Below, piece after piece: positions 25,816 to 34,453 of a stretch of 64,000 nucleotides of DNA. The DNA comes from Intestinimonas butyriciproducens. Lineage in GTDB: Bacteria > Bacillota > Clostridia > Oscillospirales > Butyricicoccaceae. How positions within the stretch are numbered: the stretch's first letter is position 1; the number at the start of each line of letters is the position of its first letter. The notes below the pieces were generated by a model that saw only the letters and a program-made list of their open reading frames with translations, was not told the DNA's origin and did not search any database. The DNA is taken from assembly GCF_016901775.1 (NCBI RefSeq), contig NZ_JACJKW010000003.1, forward strand, positions 62,001 through 126,000, read 5' to 3'. A program made the position numbers and the translations under genes.

Positions 25816-26086
25816 CCTGGGCCCCTTCCTCCATCAGCTGCTGCCGCAAGGTGTCATAGACCTCATCGGGGATCTGGCAGTCAAGTGCCCGGGCCAGCGC
25901 CCGGCTCTTGATGGCCTTTTCCAGACAGGAGACGCTTTTGCACAGATAGGCGCCCCGGCCGGGGGCTTTTCCCTTGGGGTCATAGATGATGTCTCCCTGG
26001 GGCGTGCGGGTGATCCGGGCCAGTTGGGGTTTTTCCTTTTGCTGACGGCAGGCCACGCATTGGCGCACCGGGATCTTTTTTGGCAT
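25805..26086 (-). CDS. ylxR: YlxR / RnpM family RNA-binding protein
   Basis: The 93-residue product has the YlxR signature: [20 protein letters not shown] at the start and [20 protein letters not shown], which contains the GRGAYLC motif. In Bacillus the homologue (RnpM) modulates RNase P. The ATG at 26086 has GGAGGAGGG upstream; longer versions of this frame run into nusA. It is located between nusA and ylxQ as in nearly all Firmicutes. Confidence 0.94.
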   Translation of the reverse strand: MPKKIPVRQCVACRQQKEKPQLARITRTPQGDIIYDPKGKAPGRGAYLCKSVSCLEKAIKSRALARALDCQIPDEVYDTLRQQLMEEGAQDGK

Positions 26087-26138
26087 GATACCCTCCTCCT
26101 GTCTTCTGTCCCGGGACAATCCCGGGAGGTCTTGCTTT

Positions 26139-27257
26139 TTATTCTTCCGTTCCTTCGGCCACCGCAGCGGCGTCGGCCAGGGCCTTTTCCAGGGCCTGGG
26201 ACTGGGGTTTGATGTCGATCTTCCAGCCGGTGAGCTTGGCGGCCAGACGGGCATTCTGTCCTTCCTTGCCGATGGCCAGGGACAGCTGGTCGTCAGGCAC
26301 CACTACGCTGCAGCTTTTGCCGTCGGCGATGGGGGTGACCAGCAGCACATCCGCAGGAGACAGGGCCTCGGCCACAAACTGCACCGGGTCGTCGGAATAT
26401 TTGATGATGTCGATCTTTTCGCCCTGGAGCTCTTCCACGATGCCGGCCACACGGGAGCCCCGGGGGCCCACGCAGGCGCCGATGGGATCCACATTTTCAT
26501 CGGTGCTGGATACGGCGATTTTGGTGCGGCTGCCCGCTTCCCGGGCGATGGAGTTGATCAGCACGGTGCCGTCGTGGATTTCGGGCACTTCCAGCTCAAA
26601 CAGCCGCTTGACCAGTCCCGGATGGGTACGGGAAATGATCATCTGAGGGCCTTTGACGCCCCGGCGCACTTCCACCAGATAGACCTTCAGCCGCTGGCCT
26701 TCCCGGATGGTCTCGTTCTTCACCTGTTCGGCCGCAGGGAGGATGGCCTCGGTCTTTTCTCTTCCGGTGCCCAATTCCAGGATCACCGTGCCGTAGCGGG
26801 GATCGATGCGGGTGACGGTGCCGTTTAAGATCTCGTGCTCTTTGGAGGCAAACTCATCGGCCACCATGCCCCGTTCGGCTTCCCGGATGCCCTGGATGAT
26901 CACCTGCTTTGCCGTCTGGGTGGCGATGCGGCCGAATTTGCTGGCGTCGATGTCGATGCGGATCTCGTCGCCCACAGAGGCCTTGGAAGAGTGCTGGAGC
27001 GCTTCCTCCAGAGAGATCTCGGTGGCCGGATTGAGCACTTCGTCCACCACGGTTTTGACAGCGTGCATGGCGATGGCGCCGGTTTCCGGGTGGATCTCCA
27101 CAAACACATTGTCCAAAGCGGCGCTCTGGGCATCCTTTTTATAAATGGCCTTGTAGGCGGCGGCCAGAGCCTGGGCGATGCGGTCCAGCATATAATCTTT
27201 CTTGATGCCCTTTTCCTTTTCCAGATCGGTCAGGGCCTGCATCAGTTCAGCGTTCAT
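26139..27257 (-). CDS. nusA: Transcription termination/antitermination factor NusA
   Basis: This 372-residue protein has the NusA N-terminal RNA polymerase-binding domain ([20 protein letters not shown]), an S1 domain starting near [20 protein letters not shown], and two KH domains with [19 protein letters not shown] and [20 protein letters not shown]. The length and the absence of acidic C-terminal repeats are normal for Firmicutes. The ATG at 27257 follows AAAGGAGAAGG. It lies 22 bp downstream of rimP. Confidence 0.97.
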   Translation of the reverse strand: MNAELMQALTDLEKEKGIKKDYMLDRIAQALAAAYKAIYKKDAQSAALDNVFVEIHPETGAIAMHAVKTVVDEVLNPATEISLEEALQHSSKASVGDEIRIDIDASKFGRIATQTAKQVIIQGIREAERGMVADEFASKEHEILNGTVTRIDPRYGTVILELGTGREKTEAILPAAEQVKNETIREGQRLKVYLVEVRRGVKGPQMIISRTHPGLVKRLFELEVPEIHDGTVLINSIAREAGSRTKIAVSSTDENVDPIGACVGPRGSRVAGIVEELQGEKIDIIKYSDDPVQFVAEALSPADVLLVTPIADGKSCSVVVPDDQLSLAIGKEGQNARLAAKLTGWKIDIKPQSQALEKALADAAAVAEGTEE

Positions 27258-27279
27258 TTCTGCCTTCTCCTTCTTTCCT

Positions 27280-27747
27280 TCAACCTTTGATGGATGTAAA
27301 ATCAAAATATTCCCGGCAGCCGGCCACATCCCCCATGGGATAACAGACCCCGTCCACTGTCAGGGAATCGCCGTCATAGTTTTCCAAAACGCCCACTTTG
27401 GTTTTCTGGCCGTCATGGGGCTTATAGAAAGAAAGCTCCACCCGGCGGCCCAGAGCCCACTGAAAGTGTTCCGGCCGGCGCAGCGCCCGCTCCATGCCGG
27501 CGGAGGAGACGCAGAGGGTATAGGGGGGCAGGCTGTTAAATTCCGGCGCATCCAGCAGAGGATCGATGGCCCGGCTGACATATTCGCAGTCCTCGATGTC
27601 CACACCGCTTTCCTTATCCACCACCACGGTGAGCAGATAACGGGGCCCTTCCTTTTCGAAAGTCACATCCCATAGCGTCAGGCCCCGATGGGCCACAGGC
27701 TCACGGCACATGGCATTCACCTTTTCCAGCAGCACCTTTGTCTGCAT
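27280..27747 (-). CDS. rimP: Ribosome maturation factor RimP
   Basis: This 155-residue protein has the RimP motifs VDIEDCEYVSRAIDPLLD and LCVSSAGMERALRRPEHF (the SPG-like region reads SSAG) with a C-terminal SH3-like fold. It is needed for 30S subunit maturation and heads the nusA-infB operon. Two ATGs are available; the one at 27747 is preferred since GGAGGG lies six bases upstream, while it abuts the first ATG at 27753. Confidence 0.94.
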   Translation of the reverse strand: MQTKVLLEKVNAMCREPVAHRGLTLWDVTFEKEGPRYLLTVVVDKESGVDIEDCEYVSRAIDPLLDAPEFNSLPPYTLCVSSAGMERALRRPEHFQWALGRRVELSFYKPHDGQKTKVGVLENYDGDSLTVDGVCYPMGDVAGCREYFDFTSIKG

Positions 27748-27782
27748 ATCCATCCCTCCTATTTTGGTCTTTTCAATAAGAA

Positions 27783-27802
27783 AGAGTGGGTCACCCCACT
27801 CT
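27783..27802 (-). promoter_or_regulatory. Leader hairpin upstream of rimP
   Basis: AGAGTGGG and CCCACTCT pair around a GTGA tetraloop on the minus strand, followed by TTCTTATT. It may be a weak terminator or attenuator in the rimP-nusA operon leader. Confidence 0.5.
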
Positions 27803-27827
27803 CAGCGTTACACTCTACGGATAAAAC

Positions 27828-27856
27828 ATACATAGTATATCATTTCCCTTTGTCAA
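27828..27856 (-). promoter_or_regulatory. Sigma-A promoter of the rimP-nusA-infB operon
   Basis: TTGACA (27856-27851) with a -10 of ATGTAT/TATGTA after 16-17 nt (near 27828-27834). Confidence 0.65.
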
Positions 27857-27934
27857 AAGCAAGAGCCGGAGGGGGGATTTCCCAAAAAACTACCCTCGTT
27901 CACGGTTTTTTCATAGGGGTTTCACAGCTTATTC

Positions 27935-27964
27935 TTGATTTGAAACGCTGGAATTTATTATAAT
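27935..27964 (+). promoter_or_regulatory. Promoter of the zinc-ribbon membrane protein gene
   Basis: TTGATT (27935-27940), 18 nt, TATAAT (27959-27964). A short hairpin AAAAGCAA/TTGCTTTT followed by CTTTTTT (27968-27993) lies at the start of the transcript. Confidence 0.6.
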
Positions 27965-28021
27965 AAGAAAAGCAAGGGTTGCTTTTCTTTTTTGGAAAGC
28001 ACCTGGAAAGGAGCGTTCCTT

Positions 28022-29038
28022 ATGGAAAATATCTGTCCTTACTGCGGACGCACTCTGGCGGAAGGGGAAAGCTGCACCTGTCCTCAGAGCGTTCTGCTGG
28101 AACATCAAAAGAAACAGGAGGAGGCAGAGGCCAATATGCCCCGGCCAGAGCCGGAAGAAAGACCCCTGGCCCCTCAGATCGACCCCGAGGCCATGGAGCC
28201 CCGGGCCAAAGAGGGAGAGCCTTCCCCTTCCCAGCCGGATGAGCCCAGGGAAGAAAACACCGCCCAGGCGCCTCCGCCGGAGTTTGACCCCGCCTTTTCT
28301 CAGCCGGCGCCTGCGCCCCGGTATCCTTCCCGGCTGACTCTGGCCTTTGAAAACTTCATTCCCTTTTTCAAGGCCTATTTCCGCGCGCCGGCCCAGACGA
28401 TAGAAACCGCCTGCCGTCATCACGATCTGCCGCTGGGGCTGCTCTATCTGATCCTGCCCCTGGTTTCCTCGGCCGCTTTCTTTGTGTTGGGGCTGTGCCA
28501 GGGGCTGCGGGAGCTGGCTTATTATCTCAATCAGCTGTCGTCTGTGTTGTCCATCGCCGGAGCCGGCGGCCAGATCACTCTGGATCTGCCCCGGGCCATT
28601 CTGGGCGGCGTTCTGCTGCCGCTGGGTGTGATGGTGGTCTTTGCCCTGGGTCTGTTTTTGCTGGGGAAGACCGTCAAAGGCCCCATGGATCTGCAAAGCG
28701 CATTCCTCACTGTGGTTCTTAATTCCATTCTGCCCTCTGTTTTGCTGATCATTGCCATCCCGTTGCTCTATGTTTCCCTGTGGGTGTCGGCGGCCCTGGT
28801 CATGCTGGCTTTCCTCAGCTGGATTCTTTTGATGTTCCATACGGTGCATCATCTGTGTGCTCCCGCCCAGGGCGGCCGCTTTTGCTGGTGCTCCCTTTTC
28901 TTCTTCGCCCTTTCTTTGGCAGTGAGCGCCGTGCTTTGCGGCTTTATTCTGGAATTTGCCCTGGAGGCAGTGTCCATCACCAGCCCCCTGTTCAATCAGT
29001 TTATGAGTCCCTCCGGTTATCGCACCTACGGCTGGTAA
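28022..29038 (+). CDS. Zinc-ribbon multi-pass membrane protein (YIP1-like)
   Basis: The 338-residue product begins with a zinc ribbon (CPYCGRTLAEGESCTC), then a Pro/Glu-rich linker (residues about 25-105), and a C-terminal membrane domain with about five hydrophobic segments, such as GLLYLILPLVSSAAFFVLGL and AILGGVLLPLGVMVVFALGL. Zinc-ribbon plus YIP1-like membrane proteins are common in clostridia; no function is known. The ATG at 28022 follows AAAGGAG at 28006-28012. The gene has its own promoter and ends in the terminator at 29046-29098. Confidence 0.75.
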   Translation: MENICPYCGRTLAEGESCTCPQSVLLEHQKKQEEAEANMPRPEPEERPLAPQIDPEAMEPRAKEGEPSPSQPDEPREENTAQAPPPEFDPAFSQPAPAPRYPSRLTLAFENFIPFFKAYFRAPAQTIETACRHHDLPLGLLYLILPLVSSAAFFVLGLCQGLRELAYYLNQLSSVLSIAGAGGQITLDLPRAILGGVLLPLGVMVVFALGLFLLGKTVKGPMDLQSAFLTVVLNSILPSVLLIIAIPLLYVSLWVSAALVMLAFLSWILLMFHTVHHLCAPAQGGRFCWCSLFFFALSLAVSAVLCGFILEFALEAVSITSPLFNQFMSPSGYRTYGW

Positions 29039-29045
29039 AAATCGT

Positions 29046-29098
29046 TGTTCCCCTTTTTCCTCTTTCTGAAAAAAGAATGGGAAAAGGGGAACTTTTTT
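29046..29098 (+). terminator. Intrinsic terminator of the zinc-ribbon gene
   Basis: GTTCCCCTTTTTCC and GGAAAAGGGGAAC pair, followed by TTTTTT. Confidence 0.88.
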
Positions 29099-29154
29099 CT
29101 GTCCTTCTTCGTCCAAAGGCCAGAAAAAATTTCTGGAACCAAGGAGGATCACAG

Positions 29155-29946
29155 ATGAAACGATGGACATGGATTATGGCGCTGATGCTGGCGCTGATGA
29201 TCCCTTTGCAGGGATGCACATCCGATGCCCCCAAAGACGAGGGCGAGGAGCAAAACCAGCAGGAGCAGCAGGAAGAGGAACTGGAGCAGGAGGAAGACAA
29301 GGAGCCTGAGGAGGAGAAGGAGCCGGAGGATACCCAGGCCCCCACAGATGAGCCGGAAAATTCCGACGGCGATACACCGGTGTCCAATCAGGGACAGAAC
29401 AACACATCTTCGGAAAATACTTCTGCTTCGGTTCAAAAGCCCCAGGGCGGCGGCAGCTCTTCCAGCCAGGGCAGCAGCCAGCCTTCCCAGGGGGGAGGAA
29501 CCCAGCCCCAGCAGCCTCAGCAGCCCCAGCAGCCGGAAAAACCGGATGAGAAGCCTCAGCCTGCCCTGACCGCCAGTCAGGTGGTCTCCAACCTGCTGGG
29601 CCAGCATTCCATGGGCGACCTGGCCGATTATAACGGCATGGTGGGCACTCTCTATGGCGGCATTGACCTGTCCCAGATGGAGAGCTACTGTATCAAAGGC
29701 CCGGCCATGGGTACCACAGCCACCGAGATCGCCGTATTTCAGGTGAAGGACGGCGGCAGCACAGCCAGCGTGGAAAAAGCTCTGCGCCAGCGGGCCGATG
29801 ATATTGCCCGCACCTTTGAGCAATACGATCCGGAACAGTATGAGATCGCCAAAAAAGCTGTGGTGCGCACCGAAGGCAATTATGTGTGCATGGTCATCGG
29901 CAGCAATGCCTCGGCCGTTGCATCCAGTTTTGAAAAGCTGGTATAA
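29155..29946 (+). CDS. DUF4358 domain lipoprotein
   Basis: This 263-residue protein has a lipoprotein signal peptide ending in PLQGC (lipidated Cys about residue 21). A long low-complexity region rich in Glu, Gln, Ser and Pro (residues about 25-138) leads to a C-terminal DUF4358-like domain (GTLYGGIDLSQMESYCIKGP, EIAVFQVKDGGS, RQRADDIARTFEQYDPEQYE). The tail should be outside the membrane. The ATG at 29155 has AAGGAGG upstream. Function is unknown. Confidence 0.8.
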   Translation: MKRWTWIMALMLALMIPLQGCTSDAPKDEGEEQNQQEQQEEELEQEEDKEPEEEKEPEDTQAPTDEPENSDGDTPVSNQGQNNTSSENTSASVQKPQGGGSSSSQGSSQPSQGGGTQPQQPQQPQQPEKPDEKPQPALTASQVVSNLLGQHSMGDLADYNGMVGTLYGGIDLSQMESYCIKGPAMGTTATEIAVFQVKDGGSTASVEKALRQRADDIARTFEQYDPEQYEIAKKAVVRTEGNYVCMVIGSNASAVASSFEKLV

Positions 29947-29954
29947 GCGCCAGA

Positions 29955-29986
29955 AGGCGTGTCCCACATGGGGCACGCCTTTTTTC
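29955..29986 (+). terminator. Intrinsic terminator of the DUF4358 lipoprotein gene
   Basis: AGGCGTGTCCC and GGGGCACGCCT pair around ACAT and are followed by TTTTTT. Confidence 0.85.
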
Positions 29987-30081
29987 TTGCCCATTTCCTC
30001 CCGGTCAAAAAGGTGATATAATATCAACATCCAGAAGAAACCGGGCTTAAAACCCGGACAGCAGAAAAGGAGAGATGGTCT

Positions 30082-31119
30082 ATGAAGATGAAAAAACTGG
30101 GGCGCACCGGCCTGATGGTCACCGAAAATTCCTTCGGCGCCCTGCCTATCCAGCGTATCGATCAGAAGAGCGCCGTGGAGCTTCTGCACATGGCCTATGA
30201 CGCTGGCATCAATTATTACGACACCGCCCGGGCCTACACCGACAGCGAGGAAAAGCTGGGTGCGGCCTTCCATGACCGCCGCAGCTCCATTGTGATCTCC
30301 ACCAAAAGCCAGGGCAAGACCAAACAGCAGGTGCTGGACGATCTGGACACCAGCCTGAAAAACCTGCGCACCGATTATGTGGATATTCTCCAGCTGCACA
30401 ACATCGCTTCCCTCCCCGATCCCCAGGATCCCGACGGCATCCATGCCGCTTTGGAAGAGGCGCGGAAGCAGGGCAAGTGCCGGTTTATCGGCATCACCTC
30501 TCACCGCCGTCCGGTGGCCGAAGCGGCAGCCAAGAGCGGCCTGTACGACACCGTTCAGTTCCCTGTGTCCCACATTTCTCCCCAGGAGGACATCGATCTC
30601 ATCGACCTGTGCGGCAAGCTGGATGTGGGATTTATCGCCATGAAGGCCCTGTCCGGCGGCCTGATCACCTGTGCCCAGGCGGCCTATGCCTTCTTCCAGC
30701 AGATTCCCAACGCCGTGCCCATCTGGGGCATCCAGAAAAAAGAGGAATTGCAGCAATTTCTGGATTGCGCCCAGCAGGAAATCACCATGACCCCCGAGCT
30801 TCAGGCCGTCATCGAAAAGGACCGGAAGGAGCTGGCCGGGAACTTCTGCCGTGGCTGCGGCTATTGTATGCCCTGCCGGGAAGGCATCCAGATCAACACC
30901 ATCGCCCGCCTGCCCCAGCTGCTGCGCCGCTCTCCCTGGCAGCAGTACATGACCGAGGAATGGTGCAAGGAGATGGAAAAGGTGGAAAACTGCCGCCGCT
31001 GCGGCGCTTGCGAAAGCAAGTGCCCCTATGGCCTGAACTGCACCCAGCTGCTGCGGGAAAGCCTGGAAGACTGGAAACAGTTCCGCAAGGAAAAGGGCTA
31101 TACCGATCACATTGATTGA
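30082..31119 (+). CDS. Aldo/keto reductase with C-terminal 4Fe-4S cluster domain
   Basis: This 345-residue protein has an N-terminal aldo/keto reductase barrel (KKLGRTGLMVTENSFGALPI, INYYDTARAYTDSEEKLG with catalytic Asp and Tyr, VDILQLHN with the usual His). A C-terminal ferredoxin-like region carries two cysteine clusters, CRGCGYCMPCREG and CRRCGACESKCPYG. This combination is common in anaerobes and suggests reduction coupled to ferredoxin or flavin electron carriers. The substrate is unknown. The ATG at 30082 follows AAAGGAGAG, and TATAAT lies at 30017-30022. Confidence 0.9.
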   Translation: MKMKKLGRTGLMVTENSFGALPIQRIDQKSAVELLHMAYDAGINYYDTARAYTDSEEKLGAAFHDRRSSIVISTKSQGKTKQQVLDDLDTSLKNLRTDYVDILQLHNIASLPDPQDPDGIHAALEEARKQGKCRFIGITSHRRPVAEAAAKSGLYDTVQFPVSHISPQEDIDLIDLCGKLDVGFIAMKALSGGLITCAQAAYAFFQQIPNAVPIWGIQKKEELQQFLDCAQQEITMTPELQAVIEKDRKELAGNFCRGCGYCMPCREGIQINTIARLPQLLRRSPWQQYMTEEWCKEMEKVENCRRCGACESKCPYGLNCTQLLRESLEDWKQFRKEKGYTDHID

Positions 31120-31149
31120 TGTTTTGCAAATTTAATACAGATAGTATAA

Positions 31150-31186
31150 AGCCCCTTGGCGTGTTTATGCCAAGGGGCTGTTTTTA
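31150..31186. terminator. Terminator between the convergent AKR and M56 genes
   Basis: AGCCCCTTGGC and GCCAAGGGGCT pair around GTGTTTAT and are followed by GTTTTTAT on the plus strand. An A-run before it may let it serve both genes. Confidence 0.82.
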
Positions 31187-32815
31187 TCGGCGGATACAAT
31201 AGGAAAGATGAGGGGAATCCACTCCCTGATCCTTGGCATCGCCCCACAGAGACAAAGACTGATCACCCTGCATCAGCAGCAGATCCTTTCCCTGAGAAGC
31301 GATGGTGAAAAAGGATACGGAGCCATCTTGAGACACGGCCTGCACCATGGGAGTTTCACGATTTTCCCCGAAGGAGAACATGGCAAAATCACAGGAATAG
31401 ATGTTGAAATATTCCACCTTATCTTCTTCCAAGGCGGCCAGAGCGAAGGTAAAGAGTCCGGAAGTGGGACCGCAGCACAGATAGCAGACCTCTTTGACGC
31501 CGTCCCCATCCACATCCAGAAGAGCCTGGTCCATATAGGGCGTCCAGGTTTCAGGGACAAACAGGCTGCCGTCGGGCACGGCGGAGGAAAGAGCAGCGCC
31601 GGGAGAGTAGCGAAAGGACGGCATGGGATCGGAGCCTTCCGCCTGGAAAACAAGACCGCCCTGCTGCGGGAGGAATCGGTAGACCGTTCCCTGGGCGCTT
31701 TCCAGTGTGATGGCGTCCTTCTGCTCCTGGTAGCGGCCGGTGTAGAGGGCAGAGGATAAAAAGCTGGGAGAGAAAGTAAATTCTTTGGTGTCCGGGAAGA
31801 GGGTCAGGCGGGCGGTGTCCTGGGAAGAGGAAAAGACATATTGCTCCCCAGAATGGGACAAGACGGCGGAATCTTCCGGGTTTGGGGCGCCCTTGGGCGC
31901 AGTAAACAGGCACAGGGCGGCCAGCAGGCAAGCGGTGGCCCCCAGGAAGTACCAGCGGCCAGCGGGCTTTTGGTAATGAAGAGCTTGCCGGATGCGGCTT
32001 TTCAAAGAGCTTTCCCCAAAGGCCAGGGCACAGGGAGCGGTGAATTTTCCCGGAACGCTGCACCGGATCAGAGCCTGGCAATATCCCTTTTTGTGTTCTG
32101 TTCCCAGTTTGTCCAGCACCCGCTGATCGCAGAAAAACTCCAGATCCCTGCAAAAAAGCAGATAGGCAAGCCACAGCACCGGATTGAACCAATGGACGGC
32201 CAGAATAAGAAAGGCCAGCAGCTTCCACACATGGTCAAGGCTTTTCAGATGGGTCTGCTCATGGGCCACCACATAGGGAATGTCCCCGGTTGGGAGGGAG
32301 GAGGGGAGATAGATTTTCGGACGGAACAGTCCCAGCAGGAAGGGGGACGGCAAATGATCGCACAGCCGGATGTTTTCCTTCCAGACTACGCTTTCCCCCA
32401 ATTTGCGCCGGAGCGCCAGGAAGGAAAAGAGGGTGTAACCGGCCATCACGCCCAATCCGGCCACCCACAGGAAAAAGGCGGCCGTCATGGGGGAAGGGGC
32501 ATTTTTCCCTGGAGTTTCTGTGGCAGATGGCACATCAAAGGTCACATCCGGAATGCCATTGATGTTTTCCGGGGAAAAGGGCGAAGGCTGGGCTATGGCC
32601 CCTTCCCTTTCCGATGGGGCCCAAGGGGATGGGGCCAGCGCAAAAGGAAGCTCCAGAGTAAAAGGGCACCAAAGCCGCAGGGCCACGAAAGCCCACAGCA
32701 GCAGTGTGCACCACCGGGGTGCTTTTTTGAGAAAAAGGCGCAGCACCATCACGGCCAGGGCCCCGCCGGCTCCGGCCAGGCTGATGGAAAGCAGCTGGGA
32801 GAAAAAGGATGCCAT
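31184..32815 (-). CDS. M56 family metallopeptidase, BlaR1-like sensor
   Basis: This 543-residue membrane protein has an N-terminal bundle of about three to four membrane helices and a zinc peptidase site VVAHEQTHLKSLDHVWKLLA (HEQTH), with the downstream FFCDQRVL motif supplying the third ligand. The C-terminal half (about 330-543) is extracellular and does not look like a penicillin-binding sensor, so the signal is unknown. It is paired with a BlaI repressor 3 bp upstream, as in BlaR1/BlaI systems, where the peptidase relieves repression. The stop lies in the terminator 31150-31186. Confidence 0.87.
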   Translation of the reverse strand: MASFFSQLLSISLAGAGGALAVMVLRLFLKKAPRWCTLLLWAFVALRLWCPFTLELPFALAPSPWAPSEREGAIAQPSPFSPENINGIPDVTFDVPSATETPGKNAPSPMTAAFFLWVAGLGVMAGYTLFSFLALRRKLGESVVWKENIRLCDHLPSPFLLGLFRPKIYLPSSLPTGDIPYVVAHEQTHLKSLDHVWKLLAFLILAVHWFNPVLWLAYLLFCRDLEFFCDQRVLDKLGTEHKKGYCQALIRCSVPGKFTAPCALAFGESSLKSRIRQALHYQKPAGRWYFLGATACLLAALCLFTAPKGAPNPEDSAVLSHSGEQYVFSSSQDTARLTLFPDTKEFTFSPSFLSSALYTGRYQEQKDAITLESAQGTVYRFLPQQGGLVFQAEGSDPMPSFRYSPGAALSSAVPDGSLFVPETWTPYMDQALLDVDGDGVKEVCYLCCGPTSGLFTFALAALEEDKVEYFNIYSCDFAMFSFGENRETPMVQAVSQDGSVSFFTIASQGKDLLLMQGDQSLSLWGDAKDQGVDSPHLSYCIRR

Positions 32816-32817
32816 GT

Positions 32818-33180
32818 TTACTCCTCCTGGTATTCATCCACCATGCGGCGCAGGTACTCCACATCCTCCGGTGTCAGGTTTTTCCGGGAAGAAAAGGCGG
32901 CCAGAAAAGCAGGAAGGGAGCCTTGGAAGGTATCCTCCACAAATTTTTCGCTTTGGGCAGCGTAAAAGGCATCCCGGGACATGAGAGAGGTCACCGTTCC
33001 CTTTTGGTTTTGGAAGATCCCCTTTTCGCACAAACGCCGCAGCACCGTGAAAGAGGTGCTCTTTTTCCACCCCAGCAGCCGCAGGCTCTCCTGGGCCAGC
33101 TGGCCGGAGGAAATGGGTTCGTTGTTCCAGATGATATCGGCAAAGCGGGACTCGATGGCCCCCATGGTGAGATCGGGCAT
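32818..33180 (-). CDS. BlaI/MecI/CopY family transcriptional repressor
   Basis: The 120-residue winged-helix protein has the family pattern: EIWNNEP-like ADIIWNNEPISSGQLAQESL in the helix-turn-helix region and GWKKSTSFTVLRRLCEKGIF in the recognition helix area. It should bind as a dimer to TACA/TGTA sites; two such half-site groups lie over its own promoter (33199-33234). The partner is the M56 peptidase gene directly downstream. The ATG at 33180 has AAGGAGG upstream. The true target signal (antibiotic, envelope stress or other) is unknown. Confidence 0.9.
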   Translation of the reverse strand: MPDLTMGAIESRFADIIWNNEPISSGQLAQESLRLLGWKKSTSFTVLRRLCEKGIFQNQKGTVTSLMSRDAFYAAQSEKFVEDTFQGSLPAFLAAFSSRKNLTPEDVEYLRRMVDEYQEE

Positions 33181-33198
33181 GGATAAAACCTCCTTGGT

Positions 33199-33244
33199 CT
33201 ACATTGTGTAGCTTTAGTTTACCATGTGTAGACCGCGCTGTCAA
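33199..33244 (-). promoter_or_regulatory. blaI promoter with BlaI-type operators
   Basis: TTGACA (33244-33239), 17 nt, TAAACT (33221-33216). An inverted repeat CTACATTGTGTAG (33199-33211) and a second TGTGTAGA (33225-33232) sit about two helical turns apart, one downstream of and one inside the promoter. Confidence 0.75.
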
Positions 33245-33250
33245 GAAAAA

Positions 33251-33479
33251 AGCCGCCTCAAAAGAGGCGGCTCCAGGCTGTCAAAACCCATGTGGTTGAA
33301 GTGGACGGTTTGCCCTACCCTTCAACAATCCGCAAAAAGCCGCGACCTGTGCGTGGCTTTTTGCACCGCTCAAGGGGCAAGCGTGCGCCAAAGGCGTGCA
33401 TACAGCCCCTTGCAAAAATTCGAAAAAGTGGCATTGAGCCACTTTTTCGATACACGCAAGCCGCCCCAAAAGGGCGGCT
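33251..33479 (+). repeat. Terminator-associated repeat element, copy R4, with both hairpin copies
   Basis: Forward orientation; core 33273-33458. Near-identical hairpins flank it: AGCCGCCTC/GAGGCGGCT at 33251-33272 and AGCCGCCC/GGGCGGCT at 33459-33479. Read from the minus-strand SurA gene the distal copy (33272-33251) is followed by TTTTTTCTT and the proximal one is not. Hairpin 1 at 33332-33364, outer stem CAAGGGGC/GCCCCTTG (33371-33412) with a short apical stem CGCC...GGCG, hairpin 3 at 33420-33450. The far end reads CTGTCAAAACC. It occupies the gap between BlaI and the lipoprotein gene. Confidence 0.85.
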
Positions 33480-33484
33480 TGAAA

Positions 33485-34453
33485 CTACTCTACATAGTCC
33501 CACAGGTTGCCAAAATCCATCTTTTTATAGATGTCGGTGGTGCGCACGCTGGCTTCCTCGGTCCACTTTTCCAGAAGCTCATTGAACTGCACATCCCGGG
33601 CCTCCTGCAAAATGGCTTCCTGGTTTTCGTCGTAATAGGTCACAGCCAGGGGCAGACGCTTGACGATGTAATAGCCATCGGTACCCACCAGCACACCGGT
33701 GATCTCCCCTTCTTCCAGCTCAAAAACCGTTTCAAACTGGGGGGAATTTGCACATTGGGAAGCCGTCATGACGATGCCCTGCACATTTTCCGTCATATAG
33801 GGGTCGTCGTTGTAGAGGGCCACCATCTGGGTGAAATCGGCGCCGGGCACCTGGGCCTGATCCAGGATGGTCTGGGCCCGGTCCATGCCCCGCTCAGGGG
33901 CGGAAGAAAAGGCCAGGCGGATATACTGCACGGTGGCATAATTTTCCGAGAAAAACTGCCGCAGATCCACATCGGAGAAGGAATACTCTCCCCCTTCCCC
34001 TACCATGTGATCATACAGCTTGTCATAGTAAAGGGTGTTTTCCTGGAATTTGTCATATACCCGGTCGGCCATAGCGGCCTGACGCAGGTATTTCAGGTAT
34101 CCCGCCGTGCCGCCCTGGGCTTCGATCAGCTCGTCCTTGTTCTGCTTCAGATCCTCTTTTTCCTCTTTGGAAAGATCCAGGCCCAGCTTGTCGCATTGCT
34201 GCCGCACGATCTCGGCGGTGACGATCTGTTCCAGAGCGGCTTCCTTGGCTTCCTCCAGGGAGGGGTCGGCGTCCTCCTCTTCGGTGCTTCCGTCCTGGGA
34301 CTGGAGATTGAGACGGTTGTATTCCAGATAAAAAGCCAGTTCAGCGGCATCCACCTTGTTTTTTCCCACCACAACGGCGGTGGGGCTGGGGGAGCAGCCG
34401 CCCAAAAGGCAGAGCGCCACAAGACAGCACAGAATATTCCGGTATTTCCTCAT
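33485..34453 (-). CDS. PrsA/SurA-like peptidylprolyl isomerase lipoprotein
   Basis: The 322-residue lipoprotein has a signal peptide ending in LLGGC and a SurA-type N-terminal helical chaperone region (VVVGKNKVDAAELAFYLEYN). A parvulin-like domain follows at residues about 165-290 (VQYIRLAFSSAPERGMDRAQ, DFTQMVALYNDDPYMTEN, FETVFELEEGEITGVLVGTD, GYYIVKRL). The family helps folding of exported proteins. The start overlaps the stop of mfd (ATGA), so it is translated from the mfd transcript. Repeat R4 follows its 3' end. Confidence 0.85.
   Translation of the reverse strand: MRKYRNILCCLVALCLLGGCSPSPTAVVVGKNKVDAAELAFYLEYNRLNLQSQDGSTEEEDADPSLEEAKEAALEQIVTAEIVRQQCDKLGLDLSKEEKEDLKQNKDELIEAQGGTAGYLKYLRQAAMADRVYDKFQENTLYYDKLYDHMVGEGGEYSFSDVDLRQFFSENYATVQYIRLAFSSAPERGMDRAQTILDQAQVPGADFTQMVALYNDDPYMTENVQGIVMTASQCANSPQFETVFELEEGEITGVLVGTDGYYIVKRLPLAVTYYDENQEAILQEARDVQFNELLEKWTEEASVRTTDIYKKMDFGNLWDYVE

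Noticed and set aside
29149-31110. Long minus-strand open frame opposite the lipoprotein and aldo/keto reductase genes
   Set aside because: It mirrors two convincing genes with family motifs and ribosome binding sites; its own translation has no recognised motif.
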